Shown piece after piece: positions 20,196 through 31,911 of a stretch of 46,233 nt of DNA (positions within the stretch are counted from its first letter, which is position 1; every line of letters begins with the position of its first letter). The stretch comes from Reclinomonas americana ATCC 50394. Its lineage: Eukaryota; Jakobida; Jakobea; Jakobida. The notes beneath the pieces were generated by a model that was not told the origin of the DNA, ran no database searches, and saw nothing but the letters and a program-made list of their open reading frames with translations. The DNA lies in assembly GCA_048213135.1 (NCBI GenBank), contig PS015536.1, forward strand, positions 8,294 through 54,526. Reading direction: 5' to 3'. The translations under genes were made by a program, and so were the position numbers.

Positions 20196-23158
20196 CTAGC
20201 GTTGCCGCAGTGACGGCAGTGGGTCACTGTCGTGTGTTGTTGTCGTCGTTGTCGTGGATGTCGTTGTCATTGTCATCACTGCGGGTTCGTGGACAGTGGG
20301 CGACACGGCGCCTTCGTGATGCGCACGTTTTCGTGGCACCCACTCGTTGAGTTCTTGCTGTGCGAGTCGCTTCCGTGTCGACGCCTGCGCAGCAAAAAAG
20401 CATCGTGTCAAAGACTGTGTGTGCTCGAAGAACAGTGCGAAGAAGCATACCTCTTCCAAGGCAGTGGCAGGCAGTGTGCGTGCGACCACTGTCGACTGCA
20501 CGAGCGCGCTAAACTTGCCGCCCGTCGGTGGCGTGTCTGGCGCGTCGTCCACGCGATACATGCGCACGTGTGGCGATCCGGTGGCGAAACGGATGCAACC
20601 ACGCGTTCGCGGGCTGTGTTTCACCTGCTGCCGCCGCCGCTCGTCCTCGGTGACGCTCAGTACCACGCCGCGGTTCATCTCCGTGTTGAATTCGACCAGT
20701 GGCTCGTTTTCTGATGAAGAGAGACGACACAGAAGTGAGCAGGAGCCAGGAGATGCTTGGAAAACAAAGCGCACACCTCGTTCCATGCTGTCGAGAGCGT
20801 TGGGATCGACTGTGACAACTGGAGGAAGGCGACGAGTGAGACATGCGACAAAAAAACAGAGTGTGGCAGCAAATATTAACTGGTGCGGGGCGAGGTTGGC
20901 GACGGCAGTGGTGAGGTGTGCGGCGATGCAGTNNNNNNNNNNNNNNNNNNNNNNNNNNNNNNNNNNNNNNNNNNNNNNNNNNNNNNNNNNNNNNNNNNNN
21001 NNNNNNNNNNNNNNNNNNNNNNNNNNNNNNNNNNNNNNNNNNNNNNNNNNNNNNNNNNNNNNNNNNNNNNNNNNNNNNNNNNNNNNNNNNNNNNNNNNNN
21101 NNNNNNNNNNNNNNNNNNNNNNNNNNNNNNNNNNNNNNNNNNNNNNNNNNNNNNNNNNNNNNNNNNNNNNNNNNNNNNNNNNNNNNNNNNNNNNNNNNNN
21201 NNNNNNNNNNNNNNNNNNNNNNNNNNNNNNNNNNNNNNNNNNNNNNNNNNNNNNNNNNNNNNNNNNNNNNGCGCGCAGACGGCGACATTGACAGTGGAGG
21301 TTTCACCGGCGACGGCGCCCGCTGCCGCACCAGGCTGTCGAGGCCGAGAAAGTCGACCGCCACCACGGGCGAGCGGGGAGAAGCGTGCGGCGACCACCGC
21401 GGCGTGCCGCCCAGCGACGAAGAGTCGCGATCGGCGGGCGACGGAGCGGCCGACGACGCCGCACTGAGCGACTGCGGCGTGGAAATCACCATTGTCATCG
21501 TNNNNNNNNNNNNNNNNNNNNNNNNNNNNNNNNNNNNNNNNNNNNNNNNNNNNNNNNNNNNNNNNNNNNNNNNNNNNNNNNNNNNNNNNNNNNNNNNNNN
21601 NNNNNNNNNNNNNNNNNNNNNNNNNNNNNNNNNNNNNNNNNNNNNNNNNNNNNNNNNNNNNNNNNNNNNNNNNNNNNNNNNNNNNNNNNNNNNNNNNNNN
21701 NNNNNNNNNNNNNNNNNNNNNNNNNNNNNNNNNNNNNNNNNNNNNNNNNNNNNNNNNNNNNNNNNNNNNNNNNNNNNNNNNNNNNNNNNNNNNNNNNNNN
21801 NNNNNNNNNNNNNNNNNNNNNNNNNNNNNNNNNNNNNNNNNNNNNNNNNNNNNNNNNNNNNNNNNNNNNNNNNNNNNNNNNNNNNNNNNNNNNNNNNNNN
21901 NNNNNNNNNNNNNNNNNNNNNNNNNNNNNNNNNNNNNNNNNNNNNNNNNNNNNNNNNNNNNNNNNNNNNNNNNNNNNNNNNNNNNNNNNNNNNNNNNNNN
22001 NNNNNNNNNNNNNNNNNNNNNNNNNNNNNNNNNNNNNNNNNNNNNNNNNNNNNNNNNNNNNNNNNNNNNNNNNNNNNNNNNNNNNNNNNNNNNNNNNNNN
22101 NNNNNNNNNNNNNNNNNNNNNNNNNNNNNNNNNNNNNNNNNNNNNNNNNNNNNNNNNNNNNNNNNNNNNNNNNNNNNNNNNNNNNNNNNNNNNNNNNNNN
22201 NNNNNNNNNNNNNNNNNNNNNNNNNNNNNNNNNNNNNNNNNNNNNNNNNNNNNNNNNNNNNNNNNNNNNNNNNNNNNNNNNNNNNNNNNNNNNNNNNNNN
22301 NNNNNNNNNNNNNNNNNNNNNNNNNNNNNNNNNNNNNNNNNNNNNNNNNNNNNNNNNNNNNNNNNNNNNNNNNNNNNNNNNNNNNNNNNNNNNNNNNNNN
22401 NNNGCGTTTGCTGCTGCTACCGAGCCCGCCCCGCGCCTGTTGGGCACCAACGGGCAGTGGCGGCTGTCGCTTGGAATCGGCAACATACTGAAAAACGCGT
22501 GGCGAGGCGCCAAATCGAACGGTCGTCTTGTCTCGAAGAGGCATTGGAACGTGTGCAGGCAGTGGCGAGCCCTCCACCAGCGTGCCGTGTGCTGCACACA
22601 CACACCCACAGAGGCGAGTGTCAGCGCAAGGGGGGAGGCACTCAGTGGACGAGGAAAGGAGAGCGCACGCGCACCCGAGCCCAAATCCATGATATATGAG
22701 CCGTGCTGGGAGTGCATAATCACTGCGTGCAGGCGGGATACCGACATGTGGGCCTCGACGATCTGATGGGGAGGCGGAGGAGCAAGTGAGCACTCGCGTG
22801 TACATGCATGTGGCGTCCGCCGCCCGCGCGCAACTTGCACAGCCTCCGCCAGACGACCAATCAGATACAACGGCCTTGCACTGATCTCATACACTATTGC
22901 TTCTGCGGCCTCCTCTGGCGCAGCAAAGGGAGCAGCTCCCGTGTGTGTGGCATGCAGCACAGGGCGACTGCGCGATGCGGCACTGGGCACTGTGGCAGAA
23001 AGAGAGAGAGAGAGCATGTATGTGATTCACTGTATCGTATTATGCAGTGTACGCTGCGCCAACTCGGAAACGCAACGACAACACCATGCGGGTGGCACAA
23101 ACGATGGCAAGCCCGTCACACTGTCGGTGACCACCTTGCCTGCCTGCTGCCTCGACAT
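20196..23158 (-). CDS. NIPP1-like FHA-domain protein (nuclear inhibitor of PP1), interrupted by two gaps
   Basis: NIPP1/PPP1R8 is a nuclear PP1 regulator and splicing-associated FHA protein. Visible exons are 23158-23077, 22989-22835, 22762-22675, 22591 into the gap, an island at 21271-21501, and 3' exons from about 20932 to 20196. The FHA core spans three exons: YLIGRLAEAV, HMSVSRLHAVIMHS, SAHGTLVEG and VRFGASPRVFQYVAD, matching the GR, SRxH and HGT signatures. The C-terminal part contains GGKFSALVQSTVV, closely like the segment near the end of animal NIPP1. About 23 residues before it is RGCIRF, where NIPP1 carries its PP1-binding RVxF motif. The middle is Ser/Pro-rich. Introns at 23076 and 22834 (reading downward) start with GTTGCG. 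Two gaps remove part of the central region. Confidence 0.83.
20933..21270. other. Assembly gap (N run)
   Basis: 338 unknown bases within the central part of the NIPP1-like gene. Confidence 1.
21502..22403. other. Assembly gap (N run)
   Basis: 902 unknown bases within the NIPP1-like gene, just after its FHA domain. Confidence 1.
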
Positions 23159-23251
23159 TGAAAAACGCAGACGGGACTGACGACTCGAGCTCGACCAATA
23201 AGCCGTCGGGAAATTTCGCCAAGGCGCGCCAAAGACACACTGAGGAGAGAG
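23159..23251. promoter_or_regulatory. 93-bp divergent spacer (NIPP1-like / EF-hand-Fcf2)
   Basis: The two start codons are 93 bp apart on opposite strands. A shared or overlapping promoter is likely. No known element is recognised. Confidence 0.5.
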
Positions 23252-26221
23252 ATGGGGCTTCCGGAGGAGATCACCAAGGTACTCAACGACCCCACCGGCG
23301 AGGCACTGAACGAGCGCGTCGAGTCGGTGTTTCGCGATGCCGACGTCGACCAGAGCGGCACGATTGATTACTCGGAGTTCAAGAAGGTGAGGAGGGGGAC
23401 GATGAGCAGATGCATGTGCCTCTCCCTTTCGCCAATGTGCATGCATGTGCGTGTGTGCGTGTGTGTTCGTGTCTTTGCGCCATGTGCACATTCACATCAC
23501 CAACCTGCACACACACTCACACTTTCACGCACGCAGCTGTATCGTGGCCTGCACTCCACACTGGAGCTTCCACGGCACTCGGTGTTGAGTGAGAAGCAGC
23601 TCAAGTCCAGTTGCGTGTGCTCTCACTCGTCTCTCTCACTCCACATTGAGACTGACGATTATTGCGCGCAGAGTTTGAGCAGCTGGATGCCGACAAGAGC
23701 GGGAGCATTGATGTGAATGAGTTCAGGTGAGAGAGAAGAGAGCGAGAGGAGGGGCAGAGATGATTCCGTGACTGACTGGTTGTTGTTGTCGCTTGTTTGC
23801 TGCTCTCCAGGCCATTGGTGAAGGAGGTGCGTGCACTGGGCTTGTGTTGCCTGCTTCCCGGCCAGTCACACTGACTCTTGTTGCAGTTCCTGGTGGACAT
23901 GCGTGACAAGTTCCAGCAGGTGGAGCACGAGATGAGTGACATGCAGGAGTGGTTTGCCGACAAGACAACGACTGTTGCGTGTCCGTCTTGTTGCGTCGCG
24001 TGTCTCCGGAGGCCTCACGACGATTGGTGTGTAGCAGCAAAGGAGGCAGACGAGATCGGCGGCCAAGTCGACCGACGAGCCGTCGTTGCCTCCGTCGCGG
24101 TTACCGGTGCGTCGCACTCGTCAGCAGGCCGAGGCGGTGTCAGCGTCGCAAACGTCGGAGGCCAGCGAGGATGCGTCCACCCCGCCGACTCGACAGACTC
24201 GGCGCAAATCAGCGGCGGCGGCGGCGGTGGAGGAACCGGCAGCGCCGGCGCGCAGCACGCGACGCAAGTCAGCAGCAGCTTCCTTGTCGACTGCCAGTCA
24301 GGAGGCGGAGGAGGAGGAGGAGGACGACGAGAAGCCGCAGTCGACCAGAAGCACTCGGCGCAAGTCGGTGGTCATTGTGTCGTCGTCGCAGGAGTCGGCG
24401 GCAGAAGATGCACCGACGAGCAGCAAGCGCGCTCGCGCTCGCCGTGCCTCGCAGGTGGCAGAGAACGCCGATGACGACGAGGGATCGGCGGCCGGCCTGT
24501 CATCGCAGGAGCCTGAGCCGGTGCCCGAGTCCACCAGCAAGCGCAGTCGCGGACGTCGCGTATCTGTGGTCCCCGACGACGAATCCGTGGCGGCCTCCTC
24601 GTCGCAGGAGCAGGAGGCTTCCGGCAAGCGGGGCAGTCGGGCGCGACGATCATCGGTGGCGGCAGCGGCCGTGTCGGAGGAAGCAACGCCAGCTGCGTCG
24701 TCACAGGAGGCGGAACCAAGCAGTGGCAAGAAGGCACGCGGCCGACGTGCTTCGGTGATTGCGGAGACGAATGACGCAGACATGGCACCGTCGTCGTCAC
24801 AAGAGCAGGAGGAGGAGAAGAAGAAGGAGGCGGAGAAGAGCAGTCAAACTGCCCGTGGCCGTCGTGCGTCAGTCTCGGAGACGGGAGAGAAGCACACGTC
24901 TGCGAAACACAGCCCGTCAATCACACCAGCACTGCCGCCACCCGCTAGGATGGAGGTGGACGACGATCACGAGGAAGAGGAGGAGGAGGAGGAGGTAGTC
25001 GTGAGTCAAAAGAGTAGCAAGGCCCTGCGACGGGTGTCGGCACCACCACTCAGGTCGAATGCTCCATCAACACCAGCGGCGGCGGCGGAGAAGGAGAGCA
25101 GTGCACGTTCGCGACGCAAGTCGATGGCGGCACCGACCGTGGCAGCGGAGCAGGCTGTGACACCGGCTCGTAAGAGCCGTGTGGCTGTCGACGACGATGT
25201 GGTGGTGTTCAGGAAGGCGCGATCGTCGGTGGCGGCGTCTGTACGAGAAGAGATGGAGGAGGACGATGAAGACGCGGAGACGGCGACTGATGTGGCGGAG
25301 ACTGATGACAGCGACTCGGATGATGATGATGAGGAGGAGGAGGAAGAGGAGGAGAAGGGCGAGCAGTCGAATGACGTGCAGATTATTCGTGTTGCGCCTC
25401 GTGACCCGTCTGCCACTCGACCGCTGGTGCTGCCGACCGACGGCGTGCTGCCACCTGCTCTGTTTGCACGGCTGTCGCTGCGGAGGCAGACTCTGGCTCG
25501 TGAGACGGCGCTGATTCCCCCGACAACTGCCGACGGTGCCAGTGCGACGTTCACCAGCACCGTGACGCACTCGGCCACGCTGACGGGCAGCATCGATACC
25601 GACGCGGTGATGAAGAAGAGCGTGTTTGAGCCGGACGCGTTGCGGAAGCAGCAGGAACGCGCTGCTCGTGCCGAGAAGGAGAAGAGCCAGAAGACCAAGC
25701 ACTTTCCCGGTCGACTGGTTCCCAAGGCCAACGAGCAACCCAAGGCGGTACGTTCACACTACAACATCATCGGCACAGCTCTTTCCATTCACTGCAGTCT
25801 GCTAAACTCATTTCCATGCACACTCACACACATGCAGGAGCGCAAAGCGCGCTGGGAAGACTTCGAGCCGCACCCGATGACACCCGAGCTGCAGCGTGAT
25901 CTGCGGCTCATCGCCATGCGCCAGTTCCTCTCCCCGGATCGCTTCTACAAAAAGACCGAGTGGAAGGTCCGCAAGTTGCCGAAGCGGGTGCAGCTGGGCG
26001 AGATTGTGGCCACGCCGCGGAATGTGCTGGGCGAAGGCGGCGGCGAGCGGCGGCGCGGACGCAAGCGCACCATTCTGGAGGAGCTCGTCGGCGACGACTC
26101 CACCCGCCGCTACACCAAGCGTCGCTACGTGGAGATACAGCGCGAGCGCAGTGCCATTGGCACCAAGCGCGCCTCCCGTCGACCAGCCTCACGGAAACTG
26201 AGCAAGGGGGGCAAGAAATGA
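23252..26221 (+). CDS. Fcf2-family pre-rRNA processing protein with an N-terminal EF-hand pair
   Basis: Starts MGLPEEITKVLND at 23252. Exons encode two EF-hand loops, DVDQSGTIDYSE and DADKSGSIDVNE, both with canonical positions 1, 3, 5, 6, 8 and 12, then a helix (FLVDMRDKFQQVEHE). A GTTGCG intron (23974-24034) joins phase 0 to phase 0 into a long basic/acidic disordered region with repeated RRKS/RRAS-type motifs (about 24035-25750). The last exons carry the Fcf2 domain: RWEDFEPHPMTPELQRDL, FYKKTEW, KLPKRVQLGEIVATP, KRTILEEL and RRYTKRRYVEIQ. Fcf2/DNTTIP2 acts in nucleolar 18S rRNA maturation. No in-frame ATG is seen between the last EF-hand exon and the disordered region, and no stop ends the EF-hand part, so one gene is the simplest model. 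A second intron at 23610 is also GTTGCG. The Fcf2 call is firm. The fusion needs transcript proof. Confidence 0.88.
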
Positions 26222-26330
26222 AATGCATCACAATCCTCCGCCTTGACTGCCACCGACTTGAAACAGTTGTAGCCGTTCGCGCGGGACCACCCCACTGTTC
26301 CGGCGGCTGCGCTGCTGCTGCTGTCCATCG

Positions 26331-26570
26331 TCACGTGATGACGTGTCCTCCCGCCCGCCAGTCCTCAAATCGTCCACGCTCAATGGCGGCGGAGGCAGTG
26401 GTGACAATGGAGTGGACGAGTGAGGAGGAGAAGACGGAGAGCAGGCGCTGACGTCGACGCAAGCGAATGCGCTCGGCTTCTTGCAGCAGAGGGTCTACCG
26501 TGACTGGCGTACGCGACGAGCGAAAAGACGCCACATGTGCGTCGAGACTGCTGTGCTCTCCTCCGTTCAT
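26331..26570 (-). CDS. Small hypothetical protein (79 aa) or terminal exon
   Basis: ATG at 26570 to TGA at 26331. The product starts MNGGEHSSLDAHVASFRSS and has a strongly basic helical segment (EAERIRLRRRQRLL) followed by a moderately hydrophobic one. No family is recognised. The open frame extends upstream, so it may be the last exon of a longer gene. It lies between the Fcf2 gene and the kinase gene in an 864-bp interval that otherwise shows nothing. It may be spurious. Confidence 0.3.
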   Translation of the reverse strand: MNGGEHSSLDAHVASFRSSRTPVTVDPLLQEAERIRLRRRQRLLSVFSSSLVHSIVTTASAAIERGRFEDWRAGGHVIT

Positions 26571-27085
26571 GAGGATGATGAGGAAGGGGGGAAGAGCGGG
26601 ACGCACGCAGACGGACTGACGTTGAGCGTCTCGTTGTCGGCATTGCTTCCCACGTGGCTCCTTGCATGAGAGTGCAGCAGTGTTCAGCGCGCGTGTGTGT
26701 GCGCAGTCTGAGGCGACTTTTTTGCTGAGAAGAATAGCCACTGCGTACTTGCGTGATGCAACGCTCGCCTGCTCCACTCTTGTAGGGATTGACGTGTTGC
26801 GACACGCTGTGACTTCACATCGATGTCGCCTGACAGTTGACTTTTGTTGATATCGGTCTGCAAGTGCGAAGTGTGCTGCTCCAGTCGCTGCAGTCACTGC
26901 TGGTGGTGAGTGATGGTGCCTATTTCAAGTGCAGGCGCTGGTGGGTAGAAGGTCGACATCGATCAGACAGCATTTCCGACAAATGACAGGACTGTTTGTT
27001 CCGTCGATTATACCACTTTTTCGAACTCGACTTACGAGCAGAGACAACCCCCGCCCCACTTTTGGTTTTACACTACACTACTTCC
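26571..27085. other. Intergenic, upstream of the kinase gene
   Basis: About 515 bp with no supportable coding exon on either strand. It should include the promoter of the gene at 27086. Confidence 0.4.
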
Positions 27086-30000
27086 ATGACAGACTTTCGC
27101 GAGAAGCTTTTTGAGGAGTTCCTCAACCGGCACATGGCGCCGGAGCTGCGGTGAGGTCCCAATTGAAGTCAACAGTGTGTCGACAAAAGTGACTCATTTG
27201 GTTTGATCTTCGTACAGCGACGTGATTCACGGCGGCGCACTGGACCATCTCATGCACGAGGTGTTTGAGGACCTGCAGCACCGCACTATCTGGGTCGAGC
27301 ACGATGAGAGCATGCTTGTGCGACATTTCATGACACCCAAGGTTAACGTTTGTCGAAAAAACAAATAATGCATGCACACTTTGGGCGAGTGCAAACCCCT
27401 TTCTTTTTCCTTTTTTCGTTGTACACAGATTGACAACGCTCGTGAGACGGCACTCTTCCGCTCCTCGGGACTGGCCGAGTATCTGCAAGCGGAGCCCGGC
27501 CACACGCGCAAGGCGCCTGAGCGATCATTCCTCACTTTGATTAAGGACTTTAACAAGCATCGAGTGGAGCGCATCCTCACAGCCATGCTGGACAACGAGG
27601 AGTTGCATGCCACATGCTGCACCTTTCTCTGTGTCTCCTCACGCACTCACGAGTTCTCCTTGCCGCGCGCGCATGCAGGATTGTCAACTGGGACTACTCG
27701 TTCGGCCCGTATGCCGGTTTGTTCGTCGCCAATTTGTTTTTTGCTGTCGTTCTCCAACTCACGACTGCCTTGCTCCTCTGCAGGTGCATTTACCGATGAG
27801 ATGAACAGTCGCCTGCGAGACCTTCGTGACGCGGAGGAGATGCAGGCGTACATTGGGCAGAACCCGACCACCGCCATTGACATGTTCCGTGACGCGTGGG
27901 ATCGCCTGCGCTTGCAGGAGACGGACGAGTTGCGTAATGCAACGACACGATTAGCAGCAGCTACAGTGCTCACCCTTCTCGCCTCACAGCATGCGTTTCG
28001 ACGAGGCGCACGCTCGCGCGTCGTGGACTCGCAAGTACCGGACCACGTGCTGCGTGGAGCGACTGCCCTCCGAGTACTCGTCCATGGTGCGCTTCTTCTC
28101 GTTCTCTTGGTTTCCACCCCTCTGATCATGAACTAATTCGGCGAGGTGACGACACAGCGCCTGGTCGGAGCTCTGCGTGCTGCCGTCGCGCCGCGTTTGG
28201 TGCCAGTGGAGCGAGTGGTGGTGACGACGGGTGCACGTACGCAGCAGACTAACGTGCAGCCGCGCGTTTTCATGACTGTCCGTCCCGTTGACGACGACGA
28301 GGACAGCGTGGATCGCGCCGAGGAGGAGCTGTGCGAGCTTGCGCATGAGATCTCCACCTCGTGGACGATTTTCGAGGGCCAGCAGCGGTACGTCTTCCTC
28401 TGAATTCTGCTTTCACACTGTACCCTCGTTCTTCTCATCGTTCTCCACGCGCAGGCTGCTGAAGGTCACCATGAACCTGCCCGACATGTTCACGTGGGTG
28501 GGTGAGTACATGCAAGAGGTCCGTCGTGCACTGGCCGCACAGCAGCCACGTGCGCGTGCACGAACGGCGGCTCGAACGGTGGTCGCCGGCAGCAGTGGCC
28601 AGGGAGGTGCATCCGCCTCGGCCCCTGCAGCCACCATGCCGGCCAGTTCCGCGCCTTCCGATCGCACCGCTCGCGTTCCAGCCGTCGCAGCTGCGGTGCT
28701 GCCGGTGTCGCTGGACGACCACAGCCCGATGGTGTTCACCTTTGGACCGGCCCAGGAGCACGAGTCGAGTGGCTCGCTGTCGCTTTCGGACGCGGTCTCA
28801 GACGATGCGCAGCCGTCGGCCGCTGATCACGATCGTGCTCTCACAGACACGCTGTCGCCGATCGTGAAGCAGCTGCTCGACGCCAACATGGCGAAGCTGC
28901 AGAGGGCGCCGAAGACCGTATTGTGCGGTGGGCGTCTGGAGGTGTGCGGCACTGGCCACAAGAAGAAGGACCGCGAGTTTGTCCTTGGCCAGGGCAGCTA
29001 CGGCTCGGTGTACTTGGGCTACTGGCAGCCGGGTCTGCGCGTGGAGACCAAGGTGCCGGTGGCCGTGAAGCTCATCTCGAAGGACTGCGGCATGTCCCTT
29101 AAGCACGTCGATGAGGAGATCCGGCAGAGCCAGGCGGTGCCGCGTGGCCGCTCGGTGGAGATCTACGCCTCATTCGGCGCCGACGACGAGCAGTTGGTGG
29201 AGCTGTGGGACGACTGCCACGTGATTGTGCAGAAGCTGTGCGCCATCAACTTGGACACGCTGATCACCGAGCACACGGCGAAGATTGGTCTCACGGCGCG
29301 CCGAGCTCTCATGGCCGAGGTCTTGGACGCCGTCACCGCCCTCCATTCCCTGGAGCCGGCGGTTGCCCACCGTGACATCAAGCCCAACGTTGCGTGACAG
29401 CACGATGTGACTCGCTTTTCTCTGTTCGACCTGACTGACGGTGGTGTGTAACTCGTTTCGATGTGCAGAACATCCTGGTCGACCTGCAGCTGAACATGTA
29501 CGTGCACGACAATGAGCTGCTGAGCACATCGCTTCACTTATACTCATCCTCTTGTTTTTCACGCTGCAGCAAGCTGTGTGATTTTGGCATGGCACGAACG
29601 GTGGCCGGGCACGATCGCTCCACGATGCACACCATGTGGCAAGCTGGCCAGTCGGTGTTCCAGGCGCCCGAGGACATCGAGGGCGATCATCGTCGAGCCA
29701 CGTGGTCGGTGCAGAAGGAGTCGGATGTGTTCAGCCTCGGCGCCGTCCTCTTCTTCATCTGGACCGGCGGTCTGCATCCGCTGGCGTGGACAGAGGAGCG
29801 CGATGGCACACTGCAGTGCGTACCAATTTTTCCGTTCGCAGACGCAGAACCTCTCCCCGTTCCTCACTTCACTCTCTCTCTCTCGCGCACACACAGGGGT
29901 CAGCCACCGAGTTTCCTCGCCGATCGAGCACAGTTTACGCGCCGCATGTACGCCTTCCAGAACGACTCGGACACATTGCGCGTCGCTCACCGGTATTGGG

Positions 30001-31832
30001 AGAATGCGCTGAACAACGTGCCACTGTTCATGCTGCTGCGAGAGATGCTGCGACCCAAGCCGGTCGATCGGTGACTACTACCTCACACCCGCCTCGTCTC
30101 GCGCCACTTCTCGCTGATTTTTTGCCACGCAGCCTCACCACGACGCAGATCAAGCAGCACCCGTTCTTCTTGGACGCCTCCGGCCGACGCATGATGATTC
30201 AGCGCCTCGAGGAGAGCGGCAAGACGTTTGACAGCAAGGGTTTGTCGTGGCTTTCGACTCCATCGTGAGCGTTCTTCTTCTTCTTCTCTTTTTTCCGCTC
30301 ACCCGTTGTGTATGCAGCACGACGCATGCTGGAGGGGCTGCAGCCGAGCATTTCGGTGGGACGCATCGATCCGCAGCACTGGCGAGACACCCTGTGCAGC
30401 GCACTGCGAGTGCACGATTCCGATCGTTCCCGAGTGCTGACATCGTTGCGGTGCGACACCATGACGGCGAACGCGTGGGGCATGGTAAGTGGGGCAAGCG
30501 TGCACAGCGATCCCGCGCACAGCGGCACTCACGAATTCGAGTTGTGCAGGTCAAGTTCATGCGCAACGTCATGACACACGCCAGTGATCCCGACTTTTCG
30601 CACGACTTGCTGGATCGCTTCTGCCACTTTGTCATGCCGAGTGGCGAGGTGCGGCACGTGGCCGATGTGGAGCAGTTCTTCCACGAGCACCCGCTGTTTT
30701 CGTGGATCCTGCCGGAGGTGTGGAGCACCACGCAGGTGGATCACATTCGAAGTGTGCGCAACATGCTGGAGAACATTCCCAACTTTGACGCCATCTTCCG
30801 CGGCGACGCCGAGTCGGTGATGCGAGCCGTGGAGCAATTCCTGGCCAAGTCCATGAAGCGCACTGTGGACGGTCGCAGCACGCCAGAGTTGGAGGTGCCC
30901 GAGGTAAGGAACTCACACGTCTCGCGTTGTACGGGATCCCGAAGCTCACCTTGTTCGAAATGAATGCAGTTGAGTCCGCAGTCTCGGCCTCGCGATCGCA
31001 CACCGCCGGCGTCCCCACCACTGCCTCCCTCACGACCGCCGGCTTCAGCGCCAGCCACACTGCCGCTGCCTGCCTCGGTGCAACCGCTGACCCCAGCCGC
31101 TGTCACTGCTGCTGCCAGCGCTTCGACTGCCTCACCGACAAGCGGTTCCTCGCGACGCCGCAATCGCCAGAATCGGCAGGCTGCCGCTGCGGCTGCCGCC
31201 GCTGCTTCAGCTGCTGACTCCACCGCTGACGCTGGCTCCGCTTCCTCTTCCGGCTCACGATCGCCCACGCGCACTCCTCAAGCAGGTGCTCGAGCTCCGC
31301 CCGAGTACCGAGCTGTGGCTGCGGTGAGTGCATTCTGCGCGGCAGTGGTGAGTAGTGTTTCTGACCACAACTCACACCTGTCGGTGCAGGCGAGTGCCGA
31401 GTGGAAGGCCGCACCCGCTCCGTCGCGCTCCTCATCCGTCAAGCTGCCGCCGGACTTTGCTGGTGCGTATGTAGCGCGATGAATGTCGGTCTTGAGACAC
31501 GCGCCTTCTCACTTCTTGATCGGCGCACAGAGCTCCCTGCACGCAACGAGCTCCACGCTTCGTTCACTAAGGACAACGGCGGCCCGTATCCTGGCCGTGT
31601 TCTCAACTGCAACGCCAAGCTGGGCACCGCCCACATTGAGTGGGAGGGTCAGGGCAGCAGCAAGCCGCTGGTGTATATGTACAAGACCTCGTTGCAGGAG
31701 CCGGCGCGTTTTGCCGACATGATCAAGCCCGGTGCGCGTGTGACCATGTGGATCAAGAACAACCCGAAGATGATGCCGGGCAAGCCGATCCAGCCGTACG
31801 CCTACGCTGTCATTCTGCGCACGCAGCAGTAG
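27086..31832 (+). CDS. Soluble protein kinase with IRE1/RNase L-like KEN segment
   Basis: Many exons. The N-terminal ~330 residues (MTDFREKLFEEFLNRHM onward) look helical, with no signal peptide or membrane helix. A Ala/Ser/Pro-rich linker follows, then a full kinase domain: G-loop FVLGQGSYGSVYLGYW, Lys in VPVAVKLISKD, HRDIKPNNILVD, KLCDFGMAR and QAPED, so it should be active. After the kinase come KQHPFFLDASGRRMM, an LEGL..HW segment and FMRNVMTHASD, which resembles the IRE1 KEN RNase stretch with its catalytic R-N-x3-H order. Beyond that are a Ser/Pro/Ala-rich tail and a ~90-residue C-terminal module (GRVLNCNAKLGTAHIEW, GARVTMWIKNNPK) that I do not recognise. GTTGCG introns are at 27929 and 29389. 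The latter splits KPN from NILVD. The intron at 27602 is a GTTGCA variant. The gene ends with TAG just before the GT61 cluster. Confidence 0.85.
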
Positions 31833-31911
31833 AACCCAGTACGTAGAGAGCACAGGATGTTCGGTTTCCAATGTAGACTCCATTGTAGACCAATCTCTTC
31901 CACCGCTACGC

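Noticed and set aside
24086-26221. Fcf2 protein as a stand-alone gene starting near 24086
   Set aside because: The frame has no ATG at that point (the first codon there is TTG), and the upstream EF-hand exon joins it in phase 0. A separate gene is possible only with an undetected upstream ATG exon.
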